A DNA stretch of 64,000 nt, taken from the NCBI GenBank assembly GCA_016630955.3, contig CM049987.1, forward strand, positions 1,054,001-1,118,000, in the 5' to 3' direction. The notes under the pieces were generated by a model, which saw only the letters and a list, made by a program, of their open reading frames with translations, made no database searches and was not told where the DNA came from. This document shows positions 1 through 11,762 of the stretch, one piece after another. Source of the stretch: Didymella arachidicola. Taxonomy: Eukaryota > Ascomycota > Dothideomycetes > Pleosporales > Didymellaceae. The translations under genes were made by a program, and so were the position numbers. Within the stretch, counting starts at the first letter, position 1. Each line of letters starts with the position of its first letter.

Positions 1-1226
1 CGGGTTCGTTGACTACAACGATCGACGGAGTGGTGTATGAGCAGCCTGCAAACGGGACTTGATGGTACCTTGCGCTGAAATATTCATTCGAGGCACAGGG
101 TGCTTAAAATATGTCGTGCAAGTGTATGGTATTGGCTTTTGGCACACCGACGGAGCGACAACATAGTCTTTACAGCTGGCAGTCAAGCTCAAATTTATCT
201 CAATATAAATAACTACTAGAAGTCTCACACCCCCCTGAAAACAAACCTGGCAGTGTGAATAGACGACCTAAGGGCACCTTAGTCTCAGTGTAGGTTGCGC
301 AGATACCACCTACAGCGCATCAGAGACTACCATTCCTCTTCGACCGCATTTTGAAGGCGACAGGATTTTCAAACTTCTCAGCAGCGAATGATTGGCGCTT
401 TTGGTGAAAACAGAGGATCCGATGTGCTTGCATGGCCACCTCTTCATGCTGAACACCTGAGCACGAACGCTGCAATATCCGACAGATCAAGCAGGTGAAT
501 GAGGACAGTGGCTCAAGATGGAACAAGTATCCCCAGAGTACTGACTCCGCCTCGGCGACCGAGATAGAAGTGGCAAAACAGCTACGACCGCGCCCGATCT
601 GCGAGATAGAAGTACAACTCATTATATACTACTATACTACAGCTATATTATATCACACATGATATAGCTTTTAGCAAGCAATAGAAATATATCTAGGCTG
701 TGACTAGCCTTTCGTATGCGCAGCTTCCGCAATTGACCTGTGTTCTCCAGGGAAAGATCTATTACCTAGGCGTACGGTAGAAGTCGGGACTTCAGTTCTT
801 TATTGGAAATTTCTGCGCACAAAGTGACGAGGATCAGGACCGATGTATTTGACAGGCGCTTGGGTATGTAGAAAGATCTCTCGACTGATGGGATCGAGGG
901 ATGTATATGATGTCCTGTTCTCTTTGCTTTGAAACGAATGATGTGGCATTTATGATTGCGGGGTTGAAGACGTGACGACTTTCCGGTACCCGATTCATAC
1001 TTTGCGTCGCATTCTTAACCAGTGGGTGCGCGAAAAGGCTGGAGGCTGGTTTAAAGGTGCAGCAGTTGCAGCCAGCCAGTACAGTATCTACTTGCAACTC
1101 CACTCAGACAATATCAGTCGACAAGAACAATGACTATTAGACCTATTTGATTCTTCATGAGCGGTGTATACTTTGAAAACGCTAATTATGCTATACAATG
1201 CCTGAAATGCTACACTTTTCTCTTCC
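1..1226. other. intergenic, no gene supported
   Basis: Only short open frames without recognisable domains are present. An AT-rich stretch lies near 620-700. The right end is the 3' flank of the MFS transporter. Confidence 0.5.
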
Positions 1227-3047
1227 CTACTTTCCACCAAATTCTTGCGCCAGCTTACTCCTCGCGCGCAATTGATGTCCAAACTTGAACATCACAAACG
1301 GAATCAAACTCAACAATGTTCCAAACAGAGCTAGGATGAGACCAGCGTACTGGCTGCCAACATTGTGGAAGAATGCGCTAGCGAACAGCGGAGTGACCGC
1401 ACCAAGCGTGTTCCTCATGAGACCCTGGCCAGCGATGGCTGAGGACGAGGAGTCGCCATAGCAATCGGCGGTATACGAGTAGGTAGATTCGAAGACGAAG
1501 AAGATGCCGAACGCGATGGGTGCAAGACCGATGATGGGCGCGATCCAATGGACGTAACCGTACTGTGTGAAGCTGTAGATGAACAGACCAATCGGGAGCC
1601 ATACCGCACCAAACATTGCACCGTAGAGGCGGTGCTCTGGAACGATCTGCACATTTGGATCGGCTTGGAGCTGGTTGTACTTGCGCATCTGGAGGTGATG
1701 CGCCGCCCAGCCAAGGAACGTACCGATGGCAAGCGAGATGTAGGGCAGACCAGCGACACCCTCATTCCAGCCATGCTTCTCTGTGAAAGTGATCGGAATA
1801 ACGGACAGGAACAGGAAGACGACGGCCCAGCAGAACGCGATCCACAGACCGAAGGCGAAGACGACGGGTTCGGTGACCAGCATACGGATAGCCTTCACAG
1901 AAGAAGCCTTCAGCATAGACTTGACATCGGGGGTGTAGATGTCGTCCTCAGCGACATAGCGCTCGTCACCAGTAGCCTTGCGCAGCGCAACGGCACGCTT
2001 GTGCAAGCAGACGCCGCCACGAGTCTCAGGGAAGAAAAGGAATATGACGATAAGAAGGGGGACGTTGGCGATACCCTGGATGCCTTCGATCCATCGCCAG
2101 CCGAGAGCCTGGTCGATGAAGCCGGCGTAAATGGGCGCGGAGACGGTACCGAAAATGGCGACGAAACTGAACATGGCCATGGGACGGCCACGCTTCTCAG
2201 GAGGGTACATGTCGTCGAACGTACCACCAACGAGGATAGTGCCGACGCAGCCAAACAAACCGAGCAGCAGACGCAGACCGATGATGGTGTTGATACCAGG
2301 GGCAAGGGCGAGACCAATGAACAGCAAGCAGAAACAGAGGAAGGATGAGCAGTAGACAATTTTGCGACCGACAAGCTCGCAGAAGGGGGCGAGAAGCATG
2401 GGTGCGACAGCACAGGTCATGTTGAAGGTGAACAGACCCCATTGGCCCTGAAGACTGCCGACGTTGAACTCCTCGCACATGCTGTTGATACCAGAGGAGT
2501 AGGCAGTGGTAGCCAGACCGATAAAAAGTGTCATCAGATTGAGGATCGTGGTGATACTGCGCTTGTACCAGGGGTTCCAGTTGAAAGGATTCTCCTTATC
2601 GCCAGTGGCGAAGGTAAGGATGATGTACTCCTTGTCGTTGTGCTTGACTGTCTCGGTGAGAGTAAGCGGCATGTCAATGTCGACTGTCTTGATGGGACCA
2701 CAGTCTGCGTCGATATCGTTGCTCTCTTCGCTGACGTGCTTTCCACCGACAACCCTCCCAATCATGGGCTCGCCCTTCTCATTGCGCATGACCTCGGAAT
2801 TGTGGTCGGGAGTATCGAGTTCATCTTGCTCCTTGCTGTTGGCTCTAGACAAATAGGCCTGAGGTGTTGTGGCGGCAGTGGAATGAGCTCGCGGTGTGGC
2901 GGGTGTGCTCGCTGCGACGAAGGAGTTATTCCTTGATGCTACGATGGAATTTTGTCGGGACTGCAGATATGAGTTGGCCCTTGACGCAGCCAACGAGCCA
3001 GGCCTGGACGGAGGTCTGGAGAAAGAGGGACCATAGTAACCGGACAT
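1227..3047 (-). CDS. MFS transporter, DHA1 (drug/polyamine) type
   Basis: A 606-residue single-exon major facilitator transporter. It probably exports drugs or polyamines by proton antiport at the plasma membrane; the substrate is not readable from sequence. The first 165 or so residues are Ser/Thr/Ala-rich and predicted cytosolic. They end in the ENPFNW motif that precedes helix 1 in fungal DHA1 proteins. About twelve hydrophobic segments follow. The loop after helix 2 carries ELVGRK (MFS motif A) and a later loop has PPEKRGRP. The ATG at 3047 is the only start that keeps the whole N-terminal tail. Its 1.3-kb upstream region separates it from the Zn2Cys6 gene, which lies on the same strand. 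No frame damage was seen. Confidence 0.9.
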   Translation of the reverse strand: MSGYYGPSFSRPPSRPGSLAASRANSYLQSRQNSIVASRNNSFVAASTPATPRAHSTAATTPQAYLSRANSKEQDELDTPDHNSEVMRNEKGEPMIGRVVGGKHVSEESNDIDADCGPIKTVDIDMPLTLTETVKHNDKEYIILTFATGDKENPFNWNPWYKRSITTILNLMTLFIGLATTAYSSGINSMCEEFNVGSLQGQWGLFTFNMTCAVAPMLLAPFCELVGRKIVYCSSFLCFCLLFIGLALAPGINTIIGLRLLLGLFGCVGTILVGGTFDDMYPPEKRGRPMAMFSFVAIFGTVSAPIYAGFIDQALGWRWIEGIQGIANVPLLIVIFLFFPETRGGVCLHKRAVALRKATGDERYVAEDDIYTPDVKSMLKASSVKAIRMLVTEPVVFAFGLWIAFCWAVVFLFLSVIPITFTEKHGWNEGVAGLPYISLAIGTFLGWAAHHLQMRKYNQLQADPNVQIVPEHRLYGAMFGAVWLPIGLFIYSFTQYGYVHWIAPIIGLAPIAFGIFFVFESTYSYTADCYGDSSSSAIAGQGLMRNTLGAVTPLFASAFFHNVGSQYAGLILALFGTLLSLIPFVMFKFGHQLRARSKLAQEFGGK

Positions 3048-4359
3048 GATTTTGACACTTGAGGAAAGATTTGGGGCTGACTGTGCGGAGAAATCGGGGA
3101 GCCACGCACGTTTTGTCTATCGCCAGCAGGCAGATACTCGGCTTCCGAGGCTCGCTGTCCTATTTAGCATCCTGCCTACTAGCGGTCAGTGTGGACCTCA
3201 ACATCGTTATCAGGTCCACATAAAATCCTAGCCGTGACGGGCCAACAGGTGAGTCCGAAACAGTGCTCGGGCGCGAGGTACGCCGTGAGAGATATCGGCG
3301 TGTACGTCATCTTCGCAATACGATAAAAGTGCATACACTGTCCAGATGTGCCCGTGCGCAAGACTGGAAGTCGAAAACAAAATTCGCAAAGCCCGTAATC
3401 ATTACCTGCACAGGGCTACCTCATACGCCCAGGATGAATTAAGGTGAGGCTCTGCGGGATCTGGACAGGGATCCAAGTCTGCTAGACTCCACTTATCCTG
3501 CGGTCCGTTCGGCAAGATCAGACGAATGATGTATGGTTTGCCATATGACGTCGACAGTGGGCTAAAAACTTCTGCAAATGGCCAAAAACTATCGCACAAA
3601 CCCGCATAAACCCGCACAAACCTTAGCTTGGCCGATGTTTGCCTTCCAAACGTTGCAAACTTTTTTGTTGAAGTCGCGAACGAATCCAAATCGTACTTGG
3701 CGCTATCGGCGTGCTAGACCTGTGCACACATTATCTGTGCCTGACAATGACATCAAGGCGCATATGCGGGGTGGCAAACATTCTTCCTGGTAATTTTCTT
3801 TTGTTCTTGGTGTGTTCTCGCGTCCCGACAGATGCGCTAGATGACCTCCTTAATATCGCTTCAAGCGCCGTCGTTCTGTTGTCTAGTGAACGGCTTCGTT
3901 GTGCACTCGTGCGTGTTCGCGCGTTCGCGCCACTCTTGGGATCGGCGTGAGGCTCTAGGTGGGTCTACGGGTCCCGCACAGATCACGATACATAGCGTGA
4001 TACTGGCACGTCAGCATTGAGATGCACACCGTGTTTTGTGCGAGAAATGCGATGGAGCTGGATCGGAAAGTTGCGGCTTCGTGGTCGTAAGCAGGGAAAA
4101 GCTTGGATCTGTGAAATTTTGCATGGGATGGGTGATCAAGACGTGCCGCGTGATTGTTGCTGTGCATTACGTTGAGAGATTTGCCAGAGGATCGTGTTTG
4201 TCGAATTGAAAAATCAATGGTATCATTCGTGTGCAGCAATGACCTGTATTCCGCACCGTACACTGGCGCACGCCCTAACGCCGGGTAGCCGTATGTTCCT
4301 GAGCGCCGAAGATGCAGAAGCCAATGACATTGTTCCAGTCTCGGCCCACTACCGGTGAA
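3048..4359. other. intergenic between MFS gene and Zn2Cys6 gene
   Basis: This is the promoter side of the MFS gene and the 3' flank of the regulator. A short imperfect direct repeat of the unit AACCCGCA lies near 3597-3620. No convincing coding region was seen. Confidence 0.4.
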
Positions 4360-7300
4360 CTAATGTGTACCGCCCATGTCGTTGTTATTGAATGATCCAT
4401 CACCGAAGTAAATCATGTCGTGTGGTAAGTATTCCAGATCCCATGGCATCATGTCTGTACCTAGCACAGACATGTCCACATCCCGAGTGTCGATTACCAT
4501 GTCGCCGAAGGCGTTATCTGAGGGCGTAGTGTACATGCCAAAGGTTGGAGAGAACTCGTTTGCCTGGACCTGTTGTGATTGATTGTTTGCCATGGGTGCA
4601 GCTCTGACATAAGATGTGGCGTTTTGCAATGGTACCTGGCTGGGGGACGCGCTATTGAAGGGAGAGTGGAGATTCAGCAAGAGATCTGCGTCGGAAACTA
4701 GTGCAGGATCTGGCGCAGGTACAAGACCGTATGAATTGTTGGCTGGGGGCGGGGGCATCGACGCCGGGTCGAAAGGTGGGTAAGTGGATGGAGATGGCAT
4801 GGGGGCCTGCGAAGGTTCGAACTTGACCGGGGGGTTCGATATGAGGGAAGCAATCGAAGGATGTGTGCTTGCGGGTGAAAGCTTCGACGTCATCTTTGTC
4901 TCGCGACCGTTGTTCTCGGACGTGTACATGACAGCAACGTTCGTCGAGGGTGAGTTCATAGTGCCTGTGAGTGACCAGCCAATAGCTTTTCACAAATTAG
5001 TGTTGATCGCGTGCAGAACAATGCCAGACATACCTTGATTAGAGAGACCCATCGGCGAACCGGGAATGGTAGGTGTTCTGGCGCCCTTCCTGATTACCGC
5101 CGGCATGTTGGCGATATCACCGTCCGGACTTCGCGTCGTCAGGTACGTGCCCCAGCTTAGTTTCCTGCGCCATCCCGGGCTTGTGAACGACGGATCCGGT
5201 CGTGGCACCTCCAGCGCACACTCCATCTCCTCTCTTGTGTAAAGCAAAGGGTTGTCGATCCCCTTGGCCTTTTGGTCCAACACCGTTATAATGTACTTGA
5301 CACCTTCCCAATACGTTTCGAGAGATTTGAGCGCACGATGGCAGCGCTGATAATTCTGGTTTGCTGCGGAAGCCAAAAGTGAATGTTTCGCAGCTTGCTT
5401 CTGTTCGCGGTCCTGCAAAGCGTTCAACCTCTCACCATTCGCTAGGTTCTTATCAAGGTTCAACTGTGTAAGTGGGACCCTAGAGTCACGTTGCTCGCCA
5501 CGCGGACCTGGCGATACAGGACGAGACTGCGGTCGAGACTGCGGCTGAGATGATGCCGAATGCATTGCAGACTCCTGGAGGAAGGCGCACGCGGCTATGT
5601 AGATGGGCTGACTAGAAGAGCATTAGCCACGTGTATACTATGAGAGGGGGGCCAAATGTACCTTGTGAAGGGATTTCCCACGCCGGTCTTCGCATCGATA
5701 AGCTCTGTGAACGATAGTATATCAGCGATCGTCTTAGCGGACGACATTGATAGCTCTCTGCTATTGACCGAGAGTGACTGCGGACTGCCTTCGAAAGGTT
5801 TGAGCAAAGTCGGCTGATGCAGCAAGACAATCAGAGTGTGGAACCAGCAGTGAAGTAGTAGAAAGTTCGTCCCCTGATTGAACTTCACATATTGCTGGAA
5901 GTTGACGGCATTGAAATGTAGCTTGGGCGACAGGTTCTGATAGATCTCCGTTAGGCGAATTTCAAGCGCATCCAGCTGCTTCTGTAAGTCTTTTGTGATA
6001 TCTGCAACATCCTTAACTCTGTTGAGCAGATCCGTCACACGTCCGTATAGATGTATGATTCGAATGAGTGCCGGGAAGGGCAGTGGCCAACCCGAAGCTG
6101 GATCCACTTCATCCAGCGAAGGGAAGCAGATCTCGATGTCTCGGTCGCGAATTGTGACAGGGCGTCCAGTGCCGGATGAGATGACCCGGTCGAGAAAGAA
6201 GATGGACCAAAAGGTGTCCAGCCGCTCTCGTTCTACGGCCCTCTGCTCTTGTTCATCAGAAGTTATGTCTTGGCTCTGCTGCGAGTGCCGCTCTACAACA
6301 GCTGGCGCGAGGCTATTGTTCGGATCGGTCTTGACAAGCTTAGGGGTGATGCCATTTCTACCCTCATACTTCAGTCCCTCGAGTGTTTGCATACCCAGGT
6401 CCTGCGCCATCCGGATAGCGATACCAAGATACATCCAAAGCCCACTGTCGCGGCTTGCACCAAATTCGTCATAGGCCAGTAATAGTGCTGCTTGCACCAC
6501 AGCAACGTTGGGACATGGAAAGGCGTCCGGGATGTTCGATTTAGCTCTTTGGGCGAAAGCTTGTCCGGCCTCAGGATGTTGAGTTTTGATCTTGTCGTCA
6601 GTAGCTTCCTTCTGCTGGTTGCCGCCTCGAGTCAACATTGGGTGTGTGGAGAATCGTGCAGCTAGTGCACAGACTGCATCGACCAGAATGGCGTCAACTT
6701 GCTTCTCCTCGAGGTCGCGCATGAAGCGCTCACGTTGAAGGAAGGGGAAGCAACAGCCCAAGTTGACGAAGAAGAGCTTGCAAAGATGAGTGATGAGAGG
6801 ACTGGGCGACATGTCTGAGCTATCATACACAGGTATCTCGAGAGGCGTGCGAGCCTCAGCGCCTGTTGGCGAGCCCAGAGGTTCGGCCGGTGACGACTCG
6901 ACTGCGTGTTGGTCGGAGAGTGTCTGTGTGCTCCCGTGTCGTTGCCCTCTGACCTTGACGACCATCTGTCTGAAGCCTGGCATGATGGCTGTCGGCCCAA
7001 AGTAGCGGAAGTAGGGCATTCTGTTGCGTGTGTTGAGACTGAGGATGCTGTTGTTGTCGTCGCCGCCCTCTTGCTTTGAAGCATTGTTGTTTATCGACGA
7101 ATCGGAGAGCTGCTCGATGTTTGACGAGGCCAAGTGCGGCAGTTGCGGTCGAGCAGGTTGGGAAGGAGCTTCGAGTGCGGGTTCGAGTTTTCGAGCGGGT
7201 GCGCTCGCCGATGCAACACTCTCTCTGCGAGCAGGCTTCTTACTGTCGCGAGATGTCTCTGCTGCGGCGTTGTCGTCTCCATAGCCAGCGCAGTCGTGCT

Positions 7301-7643
7301 TGTTCTGGGTACACGTGCCACATACTGGGCGCTCGCCTGCGAGGTGTCAATTCAATGCTCCACTGGAGTTCAATTTTGGCCGCGCACCAGAACAACGCGT
7401 TTTCTTGCGGCGACAAGTCAAGCAGGCTGAGTTGATCCTGCGCCGCTTCGCATACGGCCCATCATGGTTGGTGACGAAGCGGATGGGCTTCGGCTGGGGA
7501 GCAGCGGCAGGAGCAGGACCATTTGCAGCAGCCGTCGAAGGTGCTCCTTGCTTCATTACAGAGCGTGCATGGAAGGCTACGCGGTGGTGCTGTGCGATGT
7601 GGGGAGTGCGAGCGGGGCGGCGATGATCAGCCTGAAGGAACAC
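4360..7643 (-). CDS. Zn2Cys6 transcription factor with fungal-specific domain, 4 exons
   Basis: Exons read on the minus strand are 7643-7388, 7336-5662, 5611-5034 and 4964-4360; together they give 1037 residues. Intron 1 (51 nt) splits the zinc cluster. Exon 1 supplies CLTCRRKKTRC and exon 2 supplies CGTCTQNKHDC, completing C-x2-C-x6-C...C-x2-C-x6-C after a basic KRRR stretch. The middle holds the fungal_trans region (FPFLQRERF, YLGIAIRMAQDLG, LDTFWSIFFLDR). Intron 2 (50 nt) joins ..NPFTS to QPIYIAACAF, a block typical of the end of that domain. The C-terminus is Pro/Ser/Asn-rich and probably activating. The ATG at 7556 would give 1008 residues and is an equally possible start. Targets are unknown. 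It is divergent from ATP12. Confidence 0.85.
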
Positions 7644-8078
7644 AACAATCGCAGTCAGTGGAGAAGTCTCGACACAAGCTGCGGACGGGAGAGGCTGCGG
7701 AGAATCAGGCGCATGATCAGCATGCAGTCAACGTTCCGGCGCACATATAACTTGGTGGGCTAGACTCTCTGCGGGAATCCGACGTGTGACGGGCGGGAGT
7801 CTTGCGGAGACTGGGTCTGGGGAACTGCGCCCTGGACAGCCGGCGATCCGAGTGTCTGGAAAAGTTGCGGCAGTTGCAGCGTGACAACGCGAGCCAGCGC
7901 GATCCCGCGAGACACCGCGCCTGCATCACCGTCCCATCTTGGTGGTGAGTTTTCCCAGTGCATTGATCTTGCCATTGCATTACATAAGCAATACTTTCAC
8001 GTCAAGCACCACATATCTTCGTCACAACAATCACCGCAAAGCACCTGCTTACCAATTGCCATCAGCACCCATCTCACA
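7644..8078. promoter_or_regulatory. shared divergent promoter region
   Basis: About 435 bp separate the starts of the Zn2Cys6 gene (minus) and ATP12 (plus). Both upstream regions must lie here. An in-frame extension of ATP12 upstream to 7881 is open but has no mitochondrial character, so it is left as 5' leader. No specific binding site was identified. Confidence 0.4.
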
Positions 8079-9167
8079 ATGGAATCGATACGGCCAGCTC
8101 TCGCAAACGTGCGCCTCGCAGCACCTCGCCGCGCATACCGTCCCTTCTACCAGTGCCTGCACACATCAACAGCACGGAGCGCCACTCCACTGCCCCACCC
8201 CTCCGTACCAGGGCCGCCGCCAGAGACACCCACGCCGTCAGCTTCAGATGCACTCGACCGTGTGGCAAGAAAAAGGCGGCAAGCTGAGATGCTGCAGCAG
8301 GCCAAGGGCGCCCGCAAGGAGGCAGCGAAGCCAACCAGCGCCCTGAAGAAGCGCTTTTGGAACGACGTCAGCGTCAAGGAGACCGAGAATGGCCTCCAGG
8401 TGTACCTCGACAGCCGTCCCGTCCGCATGCCCAACAAGGACACCCTCACAGTCCCCGCTTCCAAGCCTCAGCTTGCCACATCGATTGCTCTCGAGTGGGA
8501 TCTCCTCGTCAGCGCACAGCAGGCACTCAAGACACACTACATCCCCATGACCTCCCTCGCCGCCCGCGCCATTGACATTGAGCGCGCAGACGCCAATGGA
8601 GACGAGCGCATCCGTGACTCCATCGTCCAGCTGTGCATGCGCTACCTCTCAACCGACACCCTGCTCTGCTGGGCGCCCGAGCACGTTCTCAATGACGTCA
8701 AGCAGAACGGCAAGACACTGCGCGAGCTGCAAGAGGAGGTTGCGACCGGCATCACCACATACCTGACCAGCAACGTCTGGCCCGGCGTCACAATCAAGCC
8801 CATCCTGGACGCTGATAGCATTGTGCCCATTGACCAGGACGAGATGACAAAGCAAGTGATCAAGGGCTGGGTCTCAGGCCTGCCTGCTTTCGAGCTCGCT
8901 GGCTTCGAGCGCGCCGTGTTGGCTAGCAAGAGCGTGATGATTGCTGCAAGGCTCATTCACGAGTGGTCTGAGGGGCTGGCTGAGACGCGCCAGCCTGGTG
9001 CAAAGAAGACCTTTGGTATTGAGCAAGCTGCCGAGGCTGCTAGTCTGGAGGTGAGGTGGCAGATTGGCGCTTGGGGTGAGGTCGAGGATACACATGATGT
9101 TGAGAGGGAGGACATGAAGCGCCAGATTGGCAGTGTCATCTTGCTAGTTGGCGGCACCTCAGCATGA
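8079..9167 (+). CDS. ATP12: ATP12, mitochondrial F1-ATPase assembly chaperone
   Basis: ATP12 binds the free alpha subunit of F1 in the mitochondrial matrix and is needed to assemble the ATP synthase head. The ATG at 8079 opens a typical presequence rich in Arg, Ala and Ser (RPALANVRLAAPRRAYRPF) without acidic residues, so I chose it over the upstream in-frame start at 7881. The ATP12 domain begins near residue 88 (KKRFWNDVSVKE..GLQVYLDSRPVRMP). It ends with the conserved block containing EAASLEVRWQIGAWGEVEDTHD. The length of 362 residues fits the family. It is a single intact exon, a conserved housekeeping gene that marks this part of the window as core chromosome. Confidence 0.93.
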   Translation: MESIRPALANVRLAAPRRAYRPFYQCLHTSTARSATPLPHPSVPGPPPETPTPSASDALDRVARKRRQAEMLQQAKGARKEAAKPTSALKKRFWNDVSVKETENGLQVYLDSRPVRMPNKDTLTVPASKPQLATSIALEWDLLVSAQQALKTHYIPMTSLAARAIDIERADANGDERIRDSIVQLCMRYLSTDTLLCWAPEHVLNDVKQNGKTLRELQEEVATGITTYLTSNVWPGVTIKPILDADSIVPIDQDEMTKQVIKGWVSGLPAFELAGFERAVLASKSVMIAARLIHEWSEGLAETRQPGAKKTFGIEQAAEAASLEVRWQIGAWGEVEDTHDVEREDMKRQIGSVILLVGGTSA

Positions 9168-9306
9168 GCTCAAGATCACAGACGATTTGGAGCGATAGAT
9201 GTAAAATAGACGACAGCAAGAGCTGTCCGTAGATATAAGATCCATTGTGCAGTACACGACTGGTATGCGGCGTCAACTAAGCGCCACCGTGGTGCCCCGC
9301 TTCTGC

Positions 9307-11265
9307 TCAAGCAAGCCCAACCTCAGCGACAACTATAGCTGCTTCGCTATCGTACTTTTCGCCGTCCATTGTGCCACGCTTGAACAGGGCAGGTGTTATG
9401 ATGTACTCGACGAAGCGTTGTTCTGGCTTCCTTCCTCCTTCGTTATCATCATCGTCCTCAACCCTGTGGTTCTTCATGAACGAAGGGTCGAACCTCAGCG
9501 GACCTGGTCCTCCCCCATACGATCCCAACGGGAAACGAACGCTCCAGAGTGTTCGCTGCCGGCGAATTAGCCGTGAGAATTGTACAGCACGGAGGAATAT
9601 GCCTTGCAGGCCAGCTTCAACCGTTAGTTGGTCTGCAGGGTTCTTCTGCCAAGCCTTTGCGACATCCATCACGTCAGCTACGGCTTTCTTCACCACTAGC
9701 AGTGCCTCGTCGGTCGGCTCTTTCTCTGGAAACGCAGAGTCCTTATCAAGAAGCTCAGCGGTGAGTGCTCGCCAATCATTGAAAGACTTATACGGCACAA
9801 CCTTACGGTCTGTGGCAATTAGTGAGGCCGTCGACCGAACACGGGAAGCATACTAACCTGCAAACCAGAGTCGGTTCTCCAAGTTATGGAAGCTTTGCGC
9901 AAGTGTCCGACCTATCCACACGTCCTCTCCAGAATTACCGACAGGTGGCAGATCAAGACCTCGAAGCAACTTGGCACACATCACATATGCGGCCCACCCC
10001 CGGACAAACAGCTGTGGCTTCCTTGAAAGCGCGACTACATTCTCCAGGGAACCAAACTCGACACAACTGGGAAAGACCTTCTGATAGTCTTGCAGCCTCT
10101 CTAGCTTGAGAGAGTGCTTATTGCCACCGCCACCGCTAAATGCACCGGACCAACTTCTGATATCAGTCATCAAGTCCATAAAGGCATTCTCGACGCATCT
10201 GTCATTCTGCTGATCTCCCAGGAAGGACTCCCTGGTGTCCATTTTCGACTGCATCGTGTTTGCTGAGCGCCTGACTCGTTCAAGATTGCCCTTTTCGACG
10301 TTCAGAGCGCCGCTCAGGTCATGGATCTCATGGTCAAGTTCAGCCACTTTCTTCTTGAGTTTCTCGTGCTCCGCTCTGTAGTAGTCACGTTCGTTCTTTA
10401 GCTGTTCCACACCGGTGATGTAGCCTTGTTTAGCCCTGCGTGGCGAGCCGGTCCATGAGTCGCCACCGTCATCACGCGGCTTGAGCTTCTTCTTGATTTT
10501 GTCGATACTATGCAAGCCTTGCTCGAAGGTGGGAAAATTCCTCTCTTTTGCGGGGTTTCTATCGTATCTCTCACGGTGGTCACTGCTGTAGGAGTCGCTC
10601 GCATACTCTTTTTCGTAAGCCACGTTATCGTGATGTGCCTCCATTGCGGGGTTTTCATAATTCCGTGGCAAAGCTGTCACGCAGTCAGTACCAGGTCAAC
10701 TCTTCAGACCTTCGATCTCACGTTTATAACCGTCCCTGGGACCCGCATTCTGGGCTATAAAGCCAACAGAAGCTCTTCGAAATGAAGGCTGGGTCGGTGG
10801 ACCTTGAGATGAATGGGCATGACCCAGGTAGCCCTGGGGAGGGGGTCCATAGGCAGAAGGGCCATGAGACTTCAAGGATCGGGGCCCTCGAGTCTGATGA
10901 CTATGTGCTTGTGAGCCGTGCGGTTGCGAGGCCCGGTGCTTGGTCCCGTGAGGTGGAGGTGGAGGTGGAAGCGCTGGTTTTTGTGTAGGTGCTGGTGTCG
11001 AAGCCGAGGCCGAAGCTGAATACTGCCCCAGAAGACCTTGAGGGCTCGTGTTGCTGCGTGGCAGGGTCTGTGGGCGCGCTGAATGATACTGCGAATCTGG
11101 AGGTGACCCCTCCGGAGTAAATTGCGGGTCACCCATTCTTGAGCCTTGCAGTTCGGCAGAAGAGTACACAATGCGACTGCCCAGAGAAACTGGTTGGGGG
11201 CAGTTTCGGTGATCTTCAAGAGCATCCTGCGGCATCTTTGTTGATAACCTGTGAGGTGTAGTCAA
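9307..11265 (-). CDS. hypothetical proline-rich, coiled-coil protein, 3 exons
   Basis: I do not recognise the family. Exons read on the minus strand are 11265-10722, 10673-9858 and 9809-9307, with two 48-nt introns (GTGAGA..ACAG and GTTAGT..ACAG). They give 620 residues in one clean frame. Residues 1-180 are low-complexity, rich in Pro, Gln, His and Ser, including a seven-proline run. Residues about 270-330 are heptad-like and charged, probably a coiled coil. The rest looks globular and may be a helical domain (CVEFGSLENVVAL, WAAYVMCAKLLRGLDLP). The start could also be the Met at 11235. It is convergent with ATP12. Confidence 0.75.
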
Positions 11266-11762
11266 GCAATCGCCGTACGGACAGTGTTCAAGATTTGAGT
11301 ATCGTGCAATAGCAACGACCCGTCTCTCTCACTTCCACAGCAAGTCTCTAGGCAAACTGAGCCGGTCGTAAAGAGGGGAAGCTTCGCTAGCCCCTGTTCA
11401 TCTGCAAGCTGTATAACAATGCCACATTTGAAAGAGGGTCTGCCTTTTTGCCTTCGGTTCAATCTACTGCATCGAGAGGAGCAATGATGTGGTCGCTGAT
11501 CCCACCTGCTAAACTTCAGCCTTGCGTGATGTCACAAGGCTGAAACTTCCAGGCCACGCCTAGGACAAACTACGTTGCGTTATTAAAGCACAGCTTATCA
11601 AAAACCATGCAAATGTAGTACGAGTAATGCATTCCTGCAAGGTCTCTATGCAGATAAGCTGCAATGCACACCACAAGCAGAGTCAGCTGCCAAGTCGTAT
11701 CAAGTCACACGCAAATGCTCATTGCGTAGATCTAAGCTAATCTTCAGCTATGAAGAGATAAT
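11266..11762. other. intergenic
   Basis: This is the upstream side of the 620-residue protein gene and the 3' flank of the broken GTPase gene. No gene or repeat was recognised. Confidence 0.4.

Noticed and set aside
1548..2348. Long plus-strand frame of 266 residues
   Set aside because: It is the antisense shadow of the MFS transporter and has a highly biased composition.
5995..6474. Plus-strand Ser/Arg-rich frame
   Set aside because: It is a shadow inside the second exon of the Zn2Cys6 regulator.
7881..8078. In-frame N-terminal extension of ATP12
   Set aside because: The mitochondrial presequence starts at the ATG at 8079; the extension lacks targeting character and overlaps the promoter region.
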